Source: an uncultured Pseudohongiella sp.
GTDB taxonomy: Bacteria > Pseudomonadota > Gammaproteobacteria > Pseudomonadales > Pseudohongiellaceae
Direction of reading: 5' to 3'
Assembly (NCBI GenBank): GCA_951812965.1
Contig: OX638341.1
Location: 1,470,438 to 1,534,437 of the forward strand
Length of the DNA: 64,000 nucleotides
Shown piece after piece: positions 36,340-44,838 of this stretch (position 1 is its first letter; every line of letters begins with the position of its first letter). The notes under the pieces were generated by a model. It was given only the letters and a program-made list of their open reading frames with translations. It ran no database searches and was not told where the DNA came from. The position numbers and the translations under genes were made by a program.

Positions 36340-37124
36340 GATTCGCGCGTGAATCCGCGCTCGGGCAAGTGTTGGCCGGCGCCGGCGCGCCAGCCTCGAT
36401 CAAGCGTTTGCCAGGTGAATTGCTGGGCATTGCGCAAAGCGGTCTCCATTTCATGGCCCAGGGCCAGATTGGCGGCAATCGCGCTGGACAAGGTGCAGCC
36501 GGAGCCGTGGAATTCGTGCGCCAGCCTTCGCCAGCGAAATTCCATCGATTCGAGGCCTGCCCGGAACCAGCGATTGACGACTTCCTTGCCGGATTCGTGG
36601 CCTCCGGTCAGCAACACGCTGCCGCAGCCACGACGCAGCAGGTCGCCGGCCGCGGCTTCGGGCGAAACCGCTGCCGGCGCCAATTGCATCAATTCGACCG
36701 AGTTTGGAGTAACAATCGTCGCCTGTGGCAGCAGTGATTCACGCATGGCCGCGAGCACTTCAGGGCCCGTAAAAGCGTAACCGCCGCCGGCGGCGCAGAC
36801 GGGGTCCATCACTACCGGAATGTCATCATGTTCACGCAACAGTCCGCTTACGGCCTTGATGGCGCCGACGCTGCCAAACAGACCCAATTTGAAACAGCGA
36901 ACCGGCATGTCCGCCAGCACTGCGCGGGCCTGATCCGCAATCAGGTCGGCAACTACGGGAACCATCCTGCTGGCGTCGACGGTGTCCTGCACCGTCAGCA
37001 CGGTCGCAACGGGTGCGCAATGACATCCGAGGCTAAGCAGGGTTTCCGCATCTGCCTGCACTCCGGCGCCGCCGCTGGGGTCGAGTCCGGAAAAGCAAAG
37101 GACAATGGGTTTGCCGGTATTCAT
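36336..37124 (-). CDS. thiD: hydroxymethylpyrimidine/phosphomethylpyrimidine kinase
   Basis: 262 residues from the ATG at 37124; the frame is open upstream but runs into hemJ. Ribokinase-fold signatures: CFSGLDPSGGAGVQAD near the start, MDPVCAAGGG, TPNSVEL, LLTGGHESG and HEFHGSGCTLSSAIAANLALG at the catalytic site. It phosphorylates HMP and HMP-P for thiamine synthesis. It starts 5 bp after hemJ. I see no TPP riboswitch before it. Confidence 0.92.
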   Translation of the reverse strand: MNTGKPIVLCFSGLDPSGGAGVQADAETLLSLGCHCAPVATVLTVQDTVDASRMVPVVADLIADQARAVLADMPVRCFKLGLFGSVGAIKAVSGLLREHDDIPVVMDPVCAAGGGYAFTGPEVLAAMRESLLPQATIVTPNSVELMQLAPAAVSPEAAAGDLLRRGCGSVLLTGGHESGKEVVNRWFRAGLESMEFRWRRLAHEFHGSGCTLSSAIAANLALGHEMETALRNAQQFTWQTLDRGWRAGAGQHLPERGFTRES

Positions 37125-37129
37125 GCCGA

Positions 37130-37555
37130 TTACAATACCGGCTTGACGACGACCAGAACGACGATGGCGATCAGGAGGAAGACCGGCAATTCGTTGAAGA
37201 CGCGGAAGAAGACATGGCTGCGTACGTTGCCGCCGTCGCGTAAGGCCCCCATGTAGACCCAGCACATGACGTGATAAACGAGCAACAGGGCAACGAGCCC
37301 AAGCTTGGCCTGCATCCACCACCAGGCGAGAAAGTAGTCAGGATTGTCGAAAAGAAGCCAGAATCCGAACAGCAGCGTGGCCGCCGCGGCAGGCGTGGCG
37401 ATTCCCCAGAACAACTTGCGTTCCATGACCACGAAACGGTCACGGCTGATCGCGTCCTCGCTCATGGCGTGATAGACGAAAAGTCGCGGCAGATAGAAAA
37501 GGCCGGCAAACCAGCACACCATGGCAATGATGTGAAAGGATTTCAGCCAGAGCAT
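37130..37555 (-). CDS. hemJ: protoporphyrinogen IX oxidase HemJ
   Basis: 141 residues from the ATG at 37555. Four membrane segments, with WLKSFHIIAMVCWFAGLFYLPRLFVYHA holding the conserved His and Arg of the family, and ERKLFWGIATPAA. HemJ oxidises protoporphyrinogen to protoporphyrin in haem synthesis. It is divergent from argC with 67 bp between, as in some other Gammaproteobacteria, and leads the thiDE operon. Confidence 0.9.
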   Translation of the reverse strand: MLWLKSFHIIAMVCWFAGLFYLPRLFVYHAMSEDAISRDRFVVMERKLFWGIATPAAAATLLFGFWLLFDNPDYFLAWWWMQAKLGLVALLLVYHVMCWVYMGALRDGGNVRSHVFFRVFNELPVFLLIAIVVLVVVKPVL

Positions 37556-37622
37556 GGAAGTTTCTCGCCGGGCATCGACCGTGTAAGATAACCGCCTTTT
37601 CAAGCGGCGAAAGCAGTCTAGC

Positions 37623-38666
37623 ATGATTACCGCGGGCATTGTGGGCGCCACGGGTTACACAGGCGTGGAGTTGTTGCGCCTGTTGTCGAGCCACTCGCAT
37701 GTTGAAGTGAATTGTGTGACTTCGCGAGAACTCGCGGGCACGGCCGTGCCGCGCCATTTTCCCAACCTGCGCGGCCGTCTCGACCTCGAGTTCAGTGCGC
37801 CGGAAGCGCCGGCGCTGGGCGAATGCGACGTTATCTTCTTCGCCACGCCACATGCGGTCGCCATGAAATCCGCCGCACAGTTTCTTGCGGGCGGGGCCAG
37901 GGTAATCGATCTCTCGGCGGATTTCCGCATTCGCGATATCGACTGCTGGGAGCAATGGTATGGTACGGCTCACGAATGCCCTGATCTGGTGGCCGAGGCG
38001 GTGTATGGACTGCCCGAAGTCAATCGTGAGCTGATTCGCGATGCGCGCCTGATCGCGGTTCCCGGCTGTTACCCCACCGCCATCCAGCTCGCTTTGCTGC
38101 CCCTTCTGGAAAATCGCCTGGTGGACGAGTCGCGGCTGATCGCCGATGCGAAATCCGGCGTCAGCGGCGCCGGACGCAAGGCCGCCGCGGAGTACCTGCT
38201 TTGCGAAGCCTCCGAATCGATCAGCGCCTATGCCGTAGCGGGACATCGTCACCATCCGGAAATCGTGCAAGGGCTGGAGACCGCCGTCGGCGGTCCCGTG
38301 ACATTGACCTTCGTGCCGCATCTGACCCCGATGATCCGTGGCATTCTTGCCACCTGTTACGCACCTGTTCGCGACCCGGACGCCTGTAGCGCAGAGATGT
38401 TGCAACACGCATTCGAACGGCGATTCGCCGGCGAGCCCTTCGTACAGGTGCTGCCCCAGGGAGAATTGCCCGCGACCCGGGAAGTCCGCGGTTCGAATGT
38501 CTGTGAAATCTCGGTTAATTACATAGAAAAATCGGAGATGGCGGTTGTGCTCGCGGCGGAGGACAATCTGGTCAAGGGGGCGGCGGGCCAGGCAATACAA
38601 TGCATGAACATCATGTTCGGGTGGGAAGAATCCAGGGGCCTGGAGGGAATCGGGTTGTTGCCCTGA
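37623..38666 (+). CDS. argC: N-acetyl-gamma-glutamyl-phosphate reductase
   Basis: 347 residues. [17 protein letters not shown] is the NADP-binding start. Catalytic Cys149 is in [18 protein letters not shown] and HRHHPEIVQ are family motifs. It makes N-acetylglutamate semialdehyde in arginine synthesis. Confidence 0.95.
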   Translation: MITAGIVGATGYTGVELLRLLSSHSHVEVNCVTSRELAGTAVPRHFPNLRGRLDLEFSAPEAPALGECDVIFFATPHAVAMKSAAQFLAGGARVIDLSADFRIRDIDCWEQWYGTAHECPDLVAEAVYGLPEVNRELIRDARLIAVPGCYPTAIQLALLPLLENRLVDESRLIADAKSGVSGAGRKAAAEYLLCEASESISAYAVAGHRHHPEIVQGLETAVGGPVTLTFVPHLTPMIRGILATCYAPVRDPDACSAEMLQHAFERRFAGEPFVQVLPQGELPATREVRGSNVCEISVNYIEKSEMAVVLAAEDNLVKGAAGQAIQCMNIMFGWEESRGLEGIGLLP

Positions 38667-38732
38667 ATTGCTTGCGCGTAGCAGTGGCGGCAAGCACAAT
38701 TGCAAGTTACCTTATTGTCAGAGAGGATAGGC

Positions 38733-39164
38733 ATGTTGAACAAGAAGCCGGGAGGCGACATGGCCAGTAATACCGTAAAAAACCACACACTGATTTCCAG
38801 TTCCACAACGGTGAATGGGGATATTCATTTCGAGGGCGAACTCATTATCGAAGGTCGCGTAGTCGGCAAGGTGCTGGCGGAGGAAGATTCGGAAGCGCAA
38901 TTGCGAGTCGCCGAGAACGGCTCCATCGAAGGCGACATCGAAGTGCCGCTGGCGGTCATTAACGGCAGCGTAAACGGAAATGTGCGGGCATCGAAGCACA
39001 TTGAGCTGGCCGCGCAAGGCTTGGTCAACGGCAATGTGGTCTACAATCTTATCGAAATGGTCATGGGTTCTGCTGTGAACGGCAGTCTGACCCGCATGGA
39101 CCGGGAAGAGCCGGAAATCGCCTTGCTGCAAGTCGACAAGGAAGAAGACGCGAGCGTCATGTAA
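38733..39164 (+). CDS. bactofilin (polymer-forming cytoskeletal protein)
   Basis: 143 residues from the ATG at 38733, with GAGAGGA before it. The beta-helical bactofilin domain (~17-120) is read from [42 protein letters not shown] and [14 protein letters not shown]. It forms filaments without nucleotide and often places cell wall enzymes; a M23 peptidase is encoded 1.6 kb downstream. It lies between argC and erpA, a common gammaproteobacterial order. Confidence 0.9.
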   Translation: MLNKKPGGDMASNTVKNHTLISSSTTVNGDIHFEGELIIEGRVVGKVLAEEDSEAQLRVAENGSIEGDIEVPLAVINGSVNGNVRASKHIELAAQGLVNGNVVYNLIEMVMGSAVNGSLTRMDREEPEIALLQVDKEEDASVM

Positions 39165-39240
39165 GCCGCCAGAACGCGCCCCGGCTGACCGGGGCGCACC
39201 GATCGCGTTACAATATCCCCCTGAATCGATCGTTTCAGTC

Positions 39241-39264
39241 CCATGGCGAACAGGTTCGCCATGG
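39241..39264 (+). promoter_or_regulatory. perfect hairpin in the erpA leader
   Basis: CCATGGCGAAC AG GTTCGCCATGG ends 16 nt before the erpA ATG. Its 11-bp perfect stem could control translation or be an operator. There is no T run, so it is not a normal terminator. Confidence 0.45.
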
Positions 39265-39280
39265 CTGTGATGGAGCAGAT

Positions 39281-39634
39281 ATGTCCGTAGTGCAGTCCCA
39301 GGATCCCGTAATCATGCAGTTCACCGACCAGGCGGCGGACAAGGTGCATCGACTGATTGCGGAAGAAGGCAATGACAATCTGAAATTGCGTGTATTCGTT
39401 ACCGGCGGCGGCTGCTCCGGTTTCCAGTACGGCTTCACCTTCGACGAAGACGTGGCCGAGGACGATACCGTGGTCCACAACAAGGGAGCGAGCCTGCTCG
39501 TCGACCCCCTGAGCTTCCAGTATCTCGTCGGCTCAAAGGTCGACTATGTAGAGGGGCTGGAAGGGTCCCGCTTCGTCGTCCAAAATCCCCTGGCTACGAC
39601 AACCTGCGGCTGTGGGGCTTCTTTCTCGATCTAG
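39281..39634 (+). CDS. erpA: iron-sulfur cluster insertion protein ErpA
   Basis: 117 residues. A-type carrier with the three cluster cysteines in [11 protein letters not shown] and TTCGCGASF. It passes Fe-S clusters to apo-enzymes, for example of isoprenoid synthesis. Its stop shares CTAG with the convergent anmK gene. Confidence 0.95.
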   Translation: MSVVQSQDPVIMQFTDQAADKVHRLIAEEGNDNLKLRVFVTGGGCSGFQYGFTFDEDVAEDDTVVHNKGASLLVDPLSFQYLVGSKVDYVEGLEGSRFVVQNPLATTTCGCGASFSI

Positions 39635-40746
39635 CCGCCTTTCCCACCGGGAAAAATTCCGCCAAGCACCACCGGATGTCCGGCGCCGGTGAAGCAGCCG
39701 GTCTCAAGGTAATTCGATTCCAGTGCCTGCTTTGCCAGCCAGGCAAAACATACTGCTTCGACCATGTCCGGATCCATGCCCAGCGCTCTAGTGGTGGCGA
39801 TTGCACAACCTGGCAGGTTTGCGGAAAGCCGCTCAAGAAGGAACGCGTTGTGGCTGCCGCCGCCGCACACGTGGAGGTCGTCGAGCGGGCCGAATCTTCG
39901 CGCGGCCTCGGCGATCGTCGCTGCGGTCAGTTCCGCCAGGGAGGCCTGAACGTCGGCTGGAGTCAGAGTCGCGGCGACAAAATGCCGTTCCAGCCAGGCG
40001 GCATTGAACAGTTCTCGCCCGGTTGACTTGGGCGGCGGCGCCCTGAAATACGCGTCTCCGAGCATGGATTCCAGCAGGGATTGCGAACACTTGCCCCCGG
40101 CGGCCCATGAACCGCCGCGGTCAAAGGGCTCGCCGCGATGTTTCGCGGTCCAGTAGTCGAGCAGCAGATTGCCGGGACCGGTATCGAAGGCCATGCAAGG
40201 CTCGTCGGCGGACAGAACCGTCAGATTCGCTATGCCTCCAATGTTTACGATGCCGCGCCTGCCGGTGTCCGGCATGAAACACGCCCGATGCAACAGGGGG
40301 GCGAGCGGCGCGCCCTGGCCGCCGGCGGCCATGTCCCGGCGCCGGAAATCCGCGACGGTACAGATACCTGTCGCCTCGGCGATCCGGTTCGGATCGCCCA
40401 GTTGCATGGAGAAGGAAGGATCACCGTCAGGTTCGTGCCAGACGGTCTGACCGTGGCTGCCGATGGCGCGAATGCGGCCGGCAGGTATTCCCTGTTCTTC
40501 CAGCAGTGCGCAGGTCGCGCCGGCGAATGCGCTGCCCATGCGCGCATCGAGTCTGCCCACTTCGCTTGCCGGAACGGCCTTGCCGTCACAAAGGGCAAGA
40601 ATGCCGGTGCGCAGGTCTTCATCAAGAGGATGTATTCGCGATGCGATCAGTCTGGGCTGATCTTCAGCAAAGGAAACCAGGGCACAGTCGATGGCGTCCA
40701 TGCTGGTGCCGGAAATAAGCCCGATATAGAGCTCGTCCAGATTCAT
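39631..40746 (-). CDS. anmK: anhydro-N-acetylmuramic acid kinase
   Basis: 371 residues. [18 protein letters not shown] is the AnmK phosphate-binding start; [35 protein letters not shown] and [15 protein letters not shown] follow. It phosphorylates 1,6-anhydro-MurNAc in cell wall recycling. It is preceded 9 bp upstream on the same strand by the M23 peptidase gene, another wall enzyme. Confidence 0.95.
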   Translation of the reverse strand: MNLDELYIGLISGTSMDAIDCALVSFAEDQPRLIASRIHPLDEDLRTGILALCDGKAVPASEVGRLDARMGSAFAGATCALLEEQGIPAGRIRAIGSHGQTVWHEPDGDPSFSMQLGDPNRIAEATGICTVADFRRRDMAAGGQGAPLAPLLHRACFMPDTGRRGIVNIGGIANLTVLSADEPCMAFDTGPGNLLLDYWTAKHRGEPFDRGGSWAAGGKCSQSLLESMLGDAYFRAPPPKSTGRELFNAAWLERHFVAATLTPADVQASLAELTAATIAEAARRFGPLDDLHVCGGGSHNAFLLERLSANLPGCAIATTRALGMDPDMVEAVCFAWLAKQALESNYLETGCFTGAGHPVVLGGIFPGGKGG

Positions 40747-40755
40747 GCAAGGCGC

Positions 40756-42219
40756 TCAGTCCGCGCTCACCCCGGTATCTCTCCTGACCAGATCCTGGTT
40801 ACGCGCGTCGAATTGCGCCAGCAAGTATTCCGTATGACTTCTGAAGCGGTCCATTTCGTCTTCGCCGATGCCGGGCGCTGGAGGCATCAGTTCGTTCGCG
40901 CGGCTCGGATTGCGGGGCACGCCGTTTTTCAGCACTTCGTAATGCAGATGCGGCCCGGTGGCGCTGCCGGTGGCGCCGACATAGCCGATCACTTCGCCCT
41001 GGCGAACCCTGACGCCCGGCTTCATGCCGTCGGCGAATCGGGACAGATGGGCGTAACGGGTTTCGAAGCCGCCTGCGTGAGCGACAATCACGATATTGCC
41101 ATATGAACCGTAGCGGGAAGCGCGGGTAATACTGCCGTCGCTGGTGGCCCGAACGGGAGTGCCCGTCGGCGCCGCATAATCGGTGCCCTCGTGGGGACGG
41201 ACCCGCTTGAGGATGGGATGCAGGCGTTTCGGATTGAATTGTGAACTGATACGGAACACATCGAGTGGATTGCGCATCAGGCCGGTCCGCATATTATTGC
41301 CGTCCGGAGTGAAATAGCCCACCTGGCCGTCGGCGGTTTCGTAGCGCACGGCGAGATGTTCCTCGCCGCGATTGACGAAGCGGGCCACGAGCATGTCGCC
41401 TTCACCGACATATTCGTCCTGCAGATATTGCTGTTCGTAGAAAATGGCGAACTGGTCGCCGGGTTGCGTGTCGAGCATGAAATCGATCTTGCCGCCGAAA
41501 ATGTCGACCATGCGCATGCTTTGCGTCGGCGGCACCCGTTCTCGTTCGGCCGCCGCCAGCAGGCTGCTGTATACGGTGCCGCCCCTGATCGCGGTTTCTA
41601 TGCGCGGCGTATGCCTGATGCGCTCAATGCTGAACTCATCTCCATCGCGCTCGAACGCCAGTTCCTCCAGCGGCGACCGCACCAGGCGAAATTCGTCGAG
41701 ACCGCCGGATTCGTCAAGTCTGAAACCGAGCCTGTAGCCTTCCTTCATGGCGTTCAGCGACCTGGCTTCTTCTCCACTTCGCAAGAGCCGCGCGAGATCG
41801 GCAGGATCGAGATCGAGTTCCGCGAACAGCTTGCTCAGCGAATCGCCGTATCTGACTTCGACGAATTGCCAATCGGTGGATTGCAGCGGCGCGGGTGAAG
41901 GCTCGGGCTCCGCTTCGAGCTGAAGCGGTTCGACGGATTCGGATTCCGGTATTTCCGGCAATACCGGCAGATCGAAGGCTATATCGGGAGCAACCGAGGC
42001 AGCTAAAGGCTCGGACTCCACCGGCGCCTGCGCCAATGTCATGACAAACAGGCCGATCGCGCCGAAAGGCATCAGCGCCATCATCGAACTTCGGCCATCC
42101 CCTCTCGGGCGGCGTTGGGTGGATGGAATGCTGATTGCGGTTCCTCCAATACGCCGGCTCCCGCCGGCGGTCCTTGCGGTCAAGCGCAGAAGGTTACACT
42201 TTTTTTGCGCCTGTTTCAT
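40756..42219 (-). CDS. M23 family murein endopeptidase with OapA/LysM-like domain
   Basis: 487 residues; the true start may be internal, e.g. MMALMPFGAIGLFVMTLAQ, since the first ~45 residues are basic and not conserved in appearance. One membrane anchor (~47-65) is followed by an acidic/Pro linker, a LysM/OapA-like region (~125-165, VRYGDSLSKLFAELDL) and the peptidase domain (~345-450). That domain has HEGTDYAAPTGTPV and HLHYEV zinc ligands and YGNIVIVAHAGGFETRYAHL. It resembles MepM, which cuts peptidoglycan cross-links. anmK follows and tyrS diverges, the same order as in Pseudomonas. Confidence 0.9.
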   Translation of the reverse strand: MKQAQKKCNLLRLTARTAGGSRRIGGTAISIPSTQRRPRGDGRSSMMALMPFGAIGLFVMTLAQAPVESEPLAASVAPDIAFDLPVLPEIPESESVEPLQLEAEPEPSPAPLQSTDWQFVEVRYGDSLSKLFAELDLDPADLARLLRSGEEARSLNAMKEGYRLGFRLDESGGLDEFRLVRSPLEELAFERDGDEFSIERIRHTPRIETAIRGGTVYSSLLAAAERERVPPTQSMRMVDIFGGKIDFMLDTQPGDQFAIFYEQQYLQDEYVGEGDMLVARFVNRGEEHLAVRYETADGQVGYFTPDGNNMRTGLMRNPLDVFRISSQFNPKRLHPILKRVRPHEGTDYAAPTGTPVRATSDGSITRASRYGSYGNIVIVAHAGGFETRYAHLSRFADGMKPGVRVRQGEVIGYVGATGSATGPHLHYEVLKNGVPRNPSRANELMPPAPGIGEDEMDRFRSHTEYLLAQFDARNQDLVRRDTGVSAD

Positions 42220-42401
42220 CTATCCATGCTGCCGAATTTACGGCCGACAAATTAACTATCGGCTTTCTTCAAAGGTCGCCAAATCCACGGCCGACTGTTG
42301 TAAGATCGGCAACTTTCCCGGTTGTGGGCCAAATTGCGGCCCGCAGCCATTATGACAAGAGCGGGGAAGCATTAGTTCCCGTTAGCTTGATAGGCGCGGA
42401 C

Positions 42402-43676
42402 ATGGCGCAGGAATCGATAGTCACCGAACTCGAATCGAGAAAACTCATTGCCCAACTCGCGGGCGGCGAGGAACTCGTAGAGCATCTGGCGAGCGGGAGT
42501 CGCACCGTCTATTGCGGATTCGACCCCACGGCGGAAAGCCTGCATATAGGCAATCTGCTCCCCTTGCTGGCATTGCGCCGCTTTCAGCTTGCCGGCCACA
42601 GGCCCATCGCCCTCGTCGGCGGCGCCACGGGCCTGATCGGCGACCCCAGTTTCAAGGACACTGAAAGAAAGCTCAATTCCGTCGACGTCATAGCCGACTG
42701 GGTAGAGCGGATCAAGCCGCAACTCGCCCGCTTTCTCGATTTCGACTGCGGCGCCAATTCCGCGCTGCTGGTAAACAATCTGGAGTGGACCAGGGATTAC
42801 GAAATGCTCGGCTTCCTGCGCGACGTCGGCAAGCATTTCTCGGTCAACAACATGATCCAGAAGGAATCGGTGAGGCAACGCATAGAACGGGACGGCGAGG
42901 GAATTTCCTATACCGAATTCAGTTACATGATCCTGCAGTCATTCGATTTCTCGGAGTTGTGCAAGCGTTACGATTGCACGATACAGGTCGGCGGCAGCGA
43001 TCAGTGGGGCAATATCACCGGCGGCATCGATCTTACCCGGCGCCTGCACCAGCAGCAGGTCTATGGCATTACCTTTCCGCTTATCACCAAGGCCGACGGT
43101 TCCAAGTTCGGCAAGACCGAGGCCGGCACGGTCTGGCTCGACCCCGCCAAGACTTCGCCCTATGCCTTCTTCCAGTTCTGGCTCAACGCCGCCGATGCGG
43201 ACGTCTATGATTTTCTGCGCTATTTCACCTTTCTGCCGCCTGCGAAGATCGAGAAGATCGAGCACGCCGACGCTGCCTCGAATGCCCGGCCCGTGGCCCA
43301 GGGCGTTCTGGCGCGGGAGGTAACCGGGCTCGTGCACGGCGAGCAGGGCCTGGCGGCGGCGGAACGAATCACCGGGGCGTTGTTTACCGGAGAACTTTCC
43401 GGCTTGGGGGAAGACGACCTGCGGCAACTGGAACACGACGGCCTGCCTTGCACCGAAGTCGCGCCGCAAACCCCTTTGCTGGACGTGCTCGTGGAAAGCG
43501 GCCTGGCGCGTTCGCGGCGAATCGCCCGGGATCTCGTCAACAGTGGCGCCGTCTCGGCGAATAACGCAGTTCAGAGCGCCGGCGACGACCCGCTCGATCG
43601 AAATCTCGCGCTACACGGAAAGTACTTCGTCATCAAACGCGGCAAGAAGAACTTCCACCTCGCGAAACTCGCCTGA
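42402..43676 (+). CDS. tyrS: tyrosyl-tRNA synthetase
   Basis: 424 residues from the ATG at 42402; upstream in-frame codons lie in the promoter region of the divergent gene. Class I signatures: SLHIGNLLPL (HIGH-like) and KFGKT (KMSKS-like). Tyr-binding landmarks are YCGFDPTAESLHIG and QVGGSDQWGN. The C-terminal S4 RNA-binding domain (~355-420) includes ARSRRIARDLVNSGAV. Confidence 0.95.
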   Translation: MAQESIVTELESRKLIAQLAGGEELVEHLASGSRTVYCGFDPTAESLHIGNLLPLLALRRFQLAGHRPIALVGGATGLIGDPSFKDTERKLNSVDVIADWVERIKPQLARFLDFDCGANSALLVNNLEWTRDYEMLGFLRDVGKHFSVNNMIQKESVRQRIERDGEGISYTEFSYMILQSFDFSELCKRYDCTIQVGGSDQWGNITGGIDLTRRLHQQQVYGITFPLITKADGSKFGKTEAGTVWLDPAKTSPYAFFQFWLNAADADVYDFLRYFTFLPPAKIEKIEHADAASNARPVAQGVLAREVTGLVHGEQGLAAAERITGALFTGELSGLGEDDLRQLEHDGLPCTEVAPQTPLLDVLVESGLARSRRIARDLVNSGAVSANNAVQSAGDDPLDRNLALHGKYFVIKRGKKNFHLAKLA

Positions 43677-43681
43677 ACGCT

Positions 43682-44677
43682 CTACTGTTCCCCGGCCTCT
43701 CTTGCCATCCTCTCCTCGGCCCGATGCCCGGACAGGATGTTGTACATGCCGTAATTACCTTCGTGGCAGGCGTATTCGTAGATCTTGTCCGGGGTGAAAT
43801 CGAGCAGGATTTCGCGTGTGTACGGCGCGGTGAACGCTCCGGGGTCGTCCGACGTGAAATGATACTGGATTTGGTTATCACTGATTCGGGTCAACCTTTC
43901 GGTATTCACTTTCCGCTCAGTGCCGGGGCTGGTGCTGCTCGCGTCGGAGTAGTTGGTGGTCTCGACGACCAGGGTGTCGCCGTCCCACCAGCCGCGTGAA
44001 TCGCCGTGCCACAACTTGATACTGTCGGTCAGATGAGGCTGTTCGACGATGGGAATCACGCGCACGTCGTGCGCCATTTCCTGGATGATTGCCACGGTGT
44101 CGCGAGTCTGCACGATCTGCCAATAGCTGTTGTAGCCCGAACCCAGCCGCGGCGCGCCGAAGGACAGGCAGCGCTCGCCGAGCGGACGGTCGGTCCAGGA
44201 ATCCGCCGGGTGCAGGCGCCGGTGTTCAGCCAGTTCGCGGGCAGTCGCGACCGCCTTTGGAGTGCGCGGCGGATACCTGCCGTCCGGCGGATCGATGATC
44301 TGTGAGGTGCGGCGGTGTACGATCCGGTCCACGATCCATTGTGAGTCGTAATTGCCCGTGGTGGGATCGTAAGAGTTGATCTCGCCGGTTACCGCGGCGG
44401 AAAAGAAGCCGTCTCCGAACAGCGCGTCCTCGCCCGACAGATTCACTTCCCGCGCACGTTGCTGCAGGAAGGCGATCTCTTCTTCGGTAAAGTATTCCCG
44501 ATCGGCGTATGCGTCCGGGCGCTCGACCGGGGTCAGGGTGTTGTTTTCCCAGACACCTTGCAGGTCCGGATGACCGTCGATGGTGCGCGGCACTTCGTAC
44601 TCGCTTTGCGCAATGGCAAGCGCCGGCATGATCAGCAAGGCGAGCAATACACCCGATGTTCCGAATGTTCGATTCAT
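43682..44677 (-). CDS. exported protein of unknown function (DLQGVWENNTLTPVERP family)
   Basis: 331 residues. The signal peptide ends near ALAIAQ. Conserved-looking pieces: DGHPDLQGVWENNTLTPVER, RTSQIIDPPDGRYPP, WWDGDTLVVETTNYSDASS and YEYACHEGNYGMYNILSGHR. I know this type as an uncharacterised secreted family in environmental genomes but cannot give a function. It is convergent with tyrS and precedes the oxidative cluster, with which similar genes seem often to occur (recollection, not checked). Confidence 0.6.
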   Translation of the reverse strand: MNRTFGTSGVLLALLIMPALAIAQSEYEVPRTIDGHPDLQGVWENNTLTPVERPDAYADREYFTEEEIAFLQQRAREVNLSGEDALFGDGFFSAAVTGEINSYDPTTGNYDSQWIVDRIVHRRTSQIIDPPDGRYPPRTPKAVATARELAEHRRLHPADSWTDRPLGERCLSFGAPRLGSGYNSYWQIVQTRDTVAIIQEMAHDVRVIPIVEQPHLTDSIKLWHGDSRGWWDGDTLVVETTNYSDASSTSPGTERKVNTERLTRISDNQIQYHFTSDDPGAFTAPYTREILLDFTPDKIYEYACHEGNYGMYNILSGHRAEERMAREAGEQ

Positions 44678-44759
44678 GGCAGGTTTTCCTCACAAAGGAG
44701 CAATCTCCCGATTATCGCCAATCGGAAGATTACTGCAAGCCGTTGTGCGGATTCATTAT

Positions 44760-44838
44760 GTAGGGGCGAGGCATGCCTCGCCCGTGAGTGTTGCGAGGTA
44801 CCGGGGCCATTCGCGGGCGAGGCATGCCTCGCCCCTAC
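44760..44838. repeat. dispersed palindrome pair, copies 14 and 15
   Basis: Exact cores at 44764-44783 and 44815-44834 lie 51 bp apart, with edges GTAG and CTAC. The right edge supplies the stop of the propeller gene. No copy is found after this point. Confidence 0.92.

Noticed and set aside
36336-37130. TPP riboswitch before the thiamine genes
   Set aside because: thiD starts 5 bp after hemJ, and no TPP-aptamer-like sequence was seen upstream of hemJ either.
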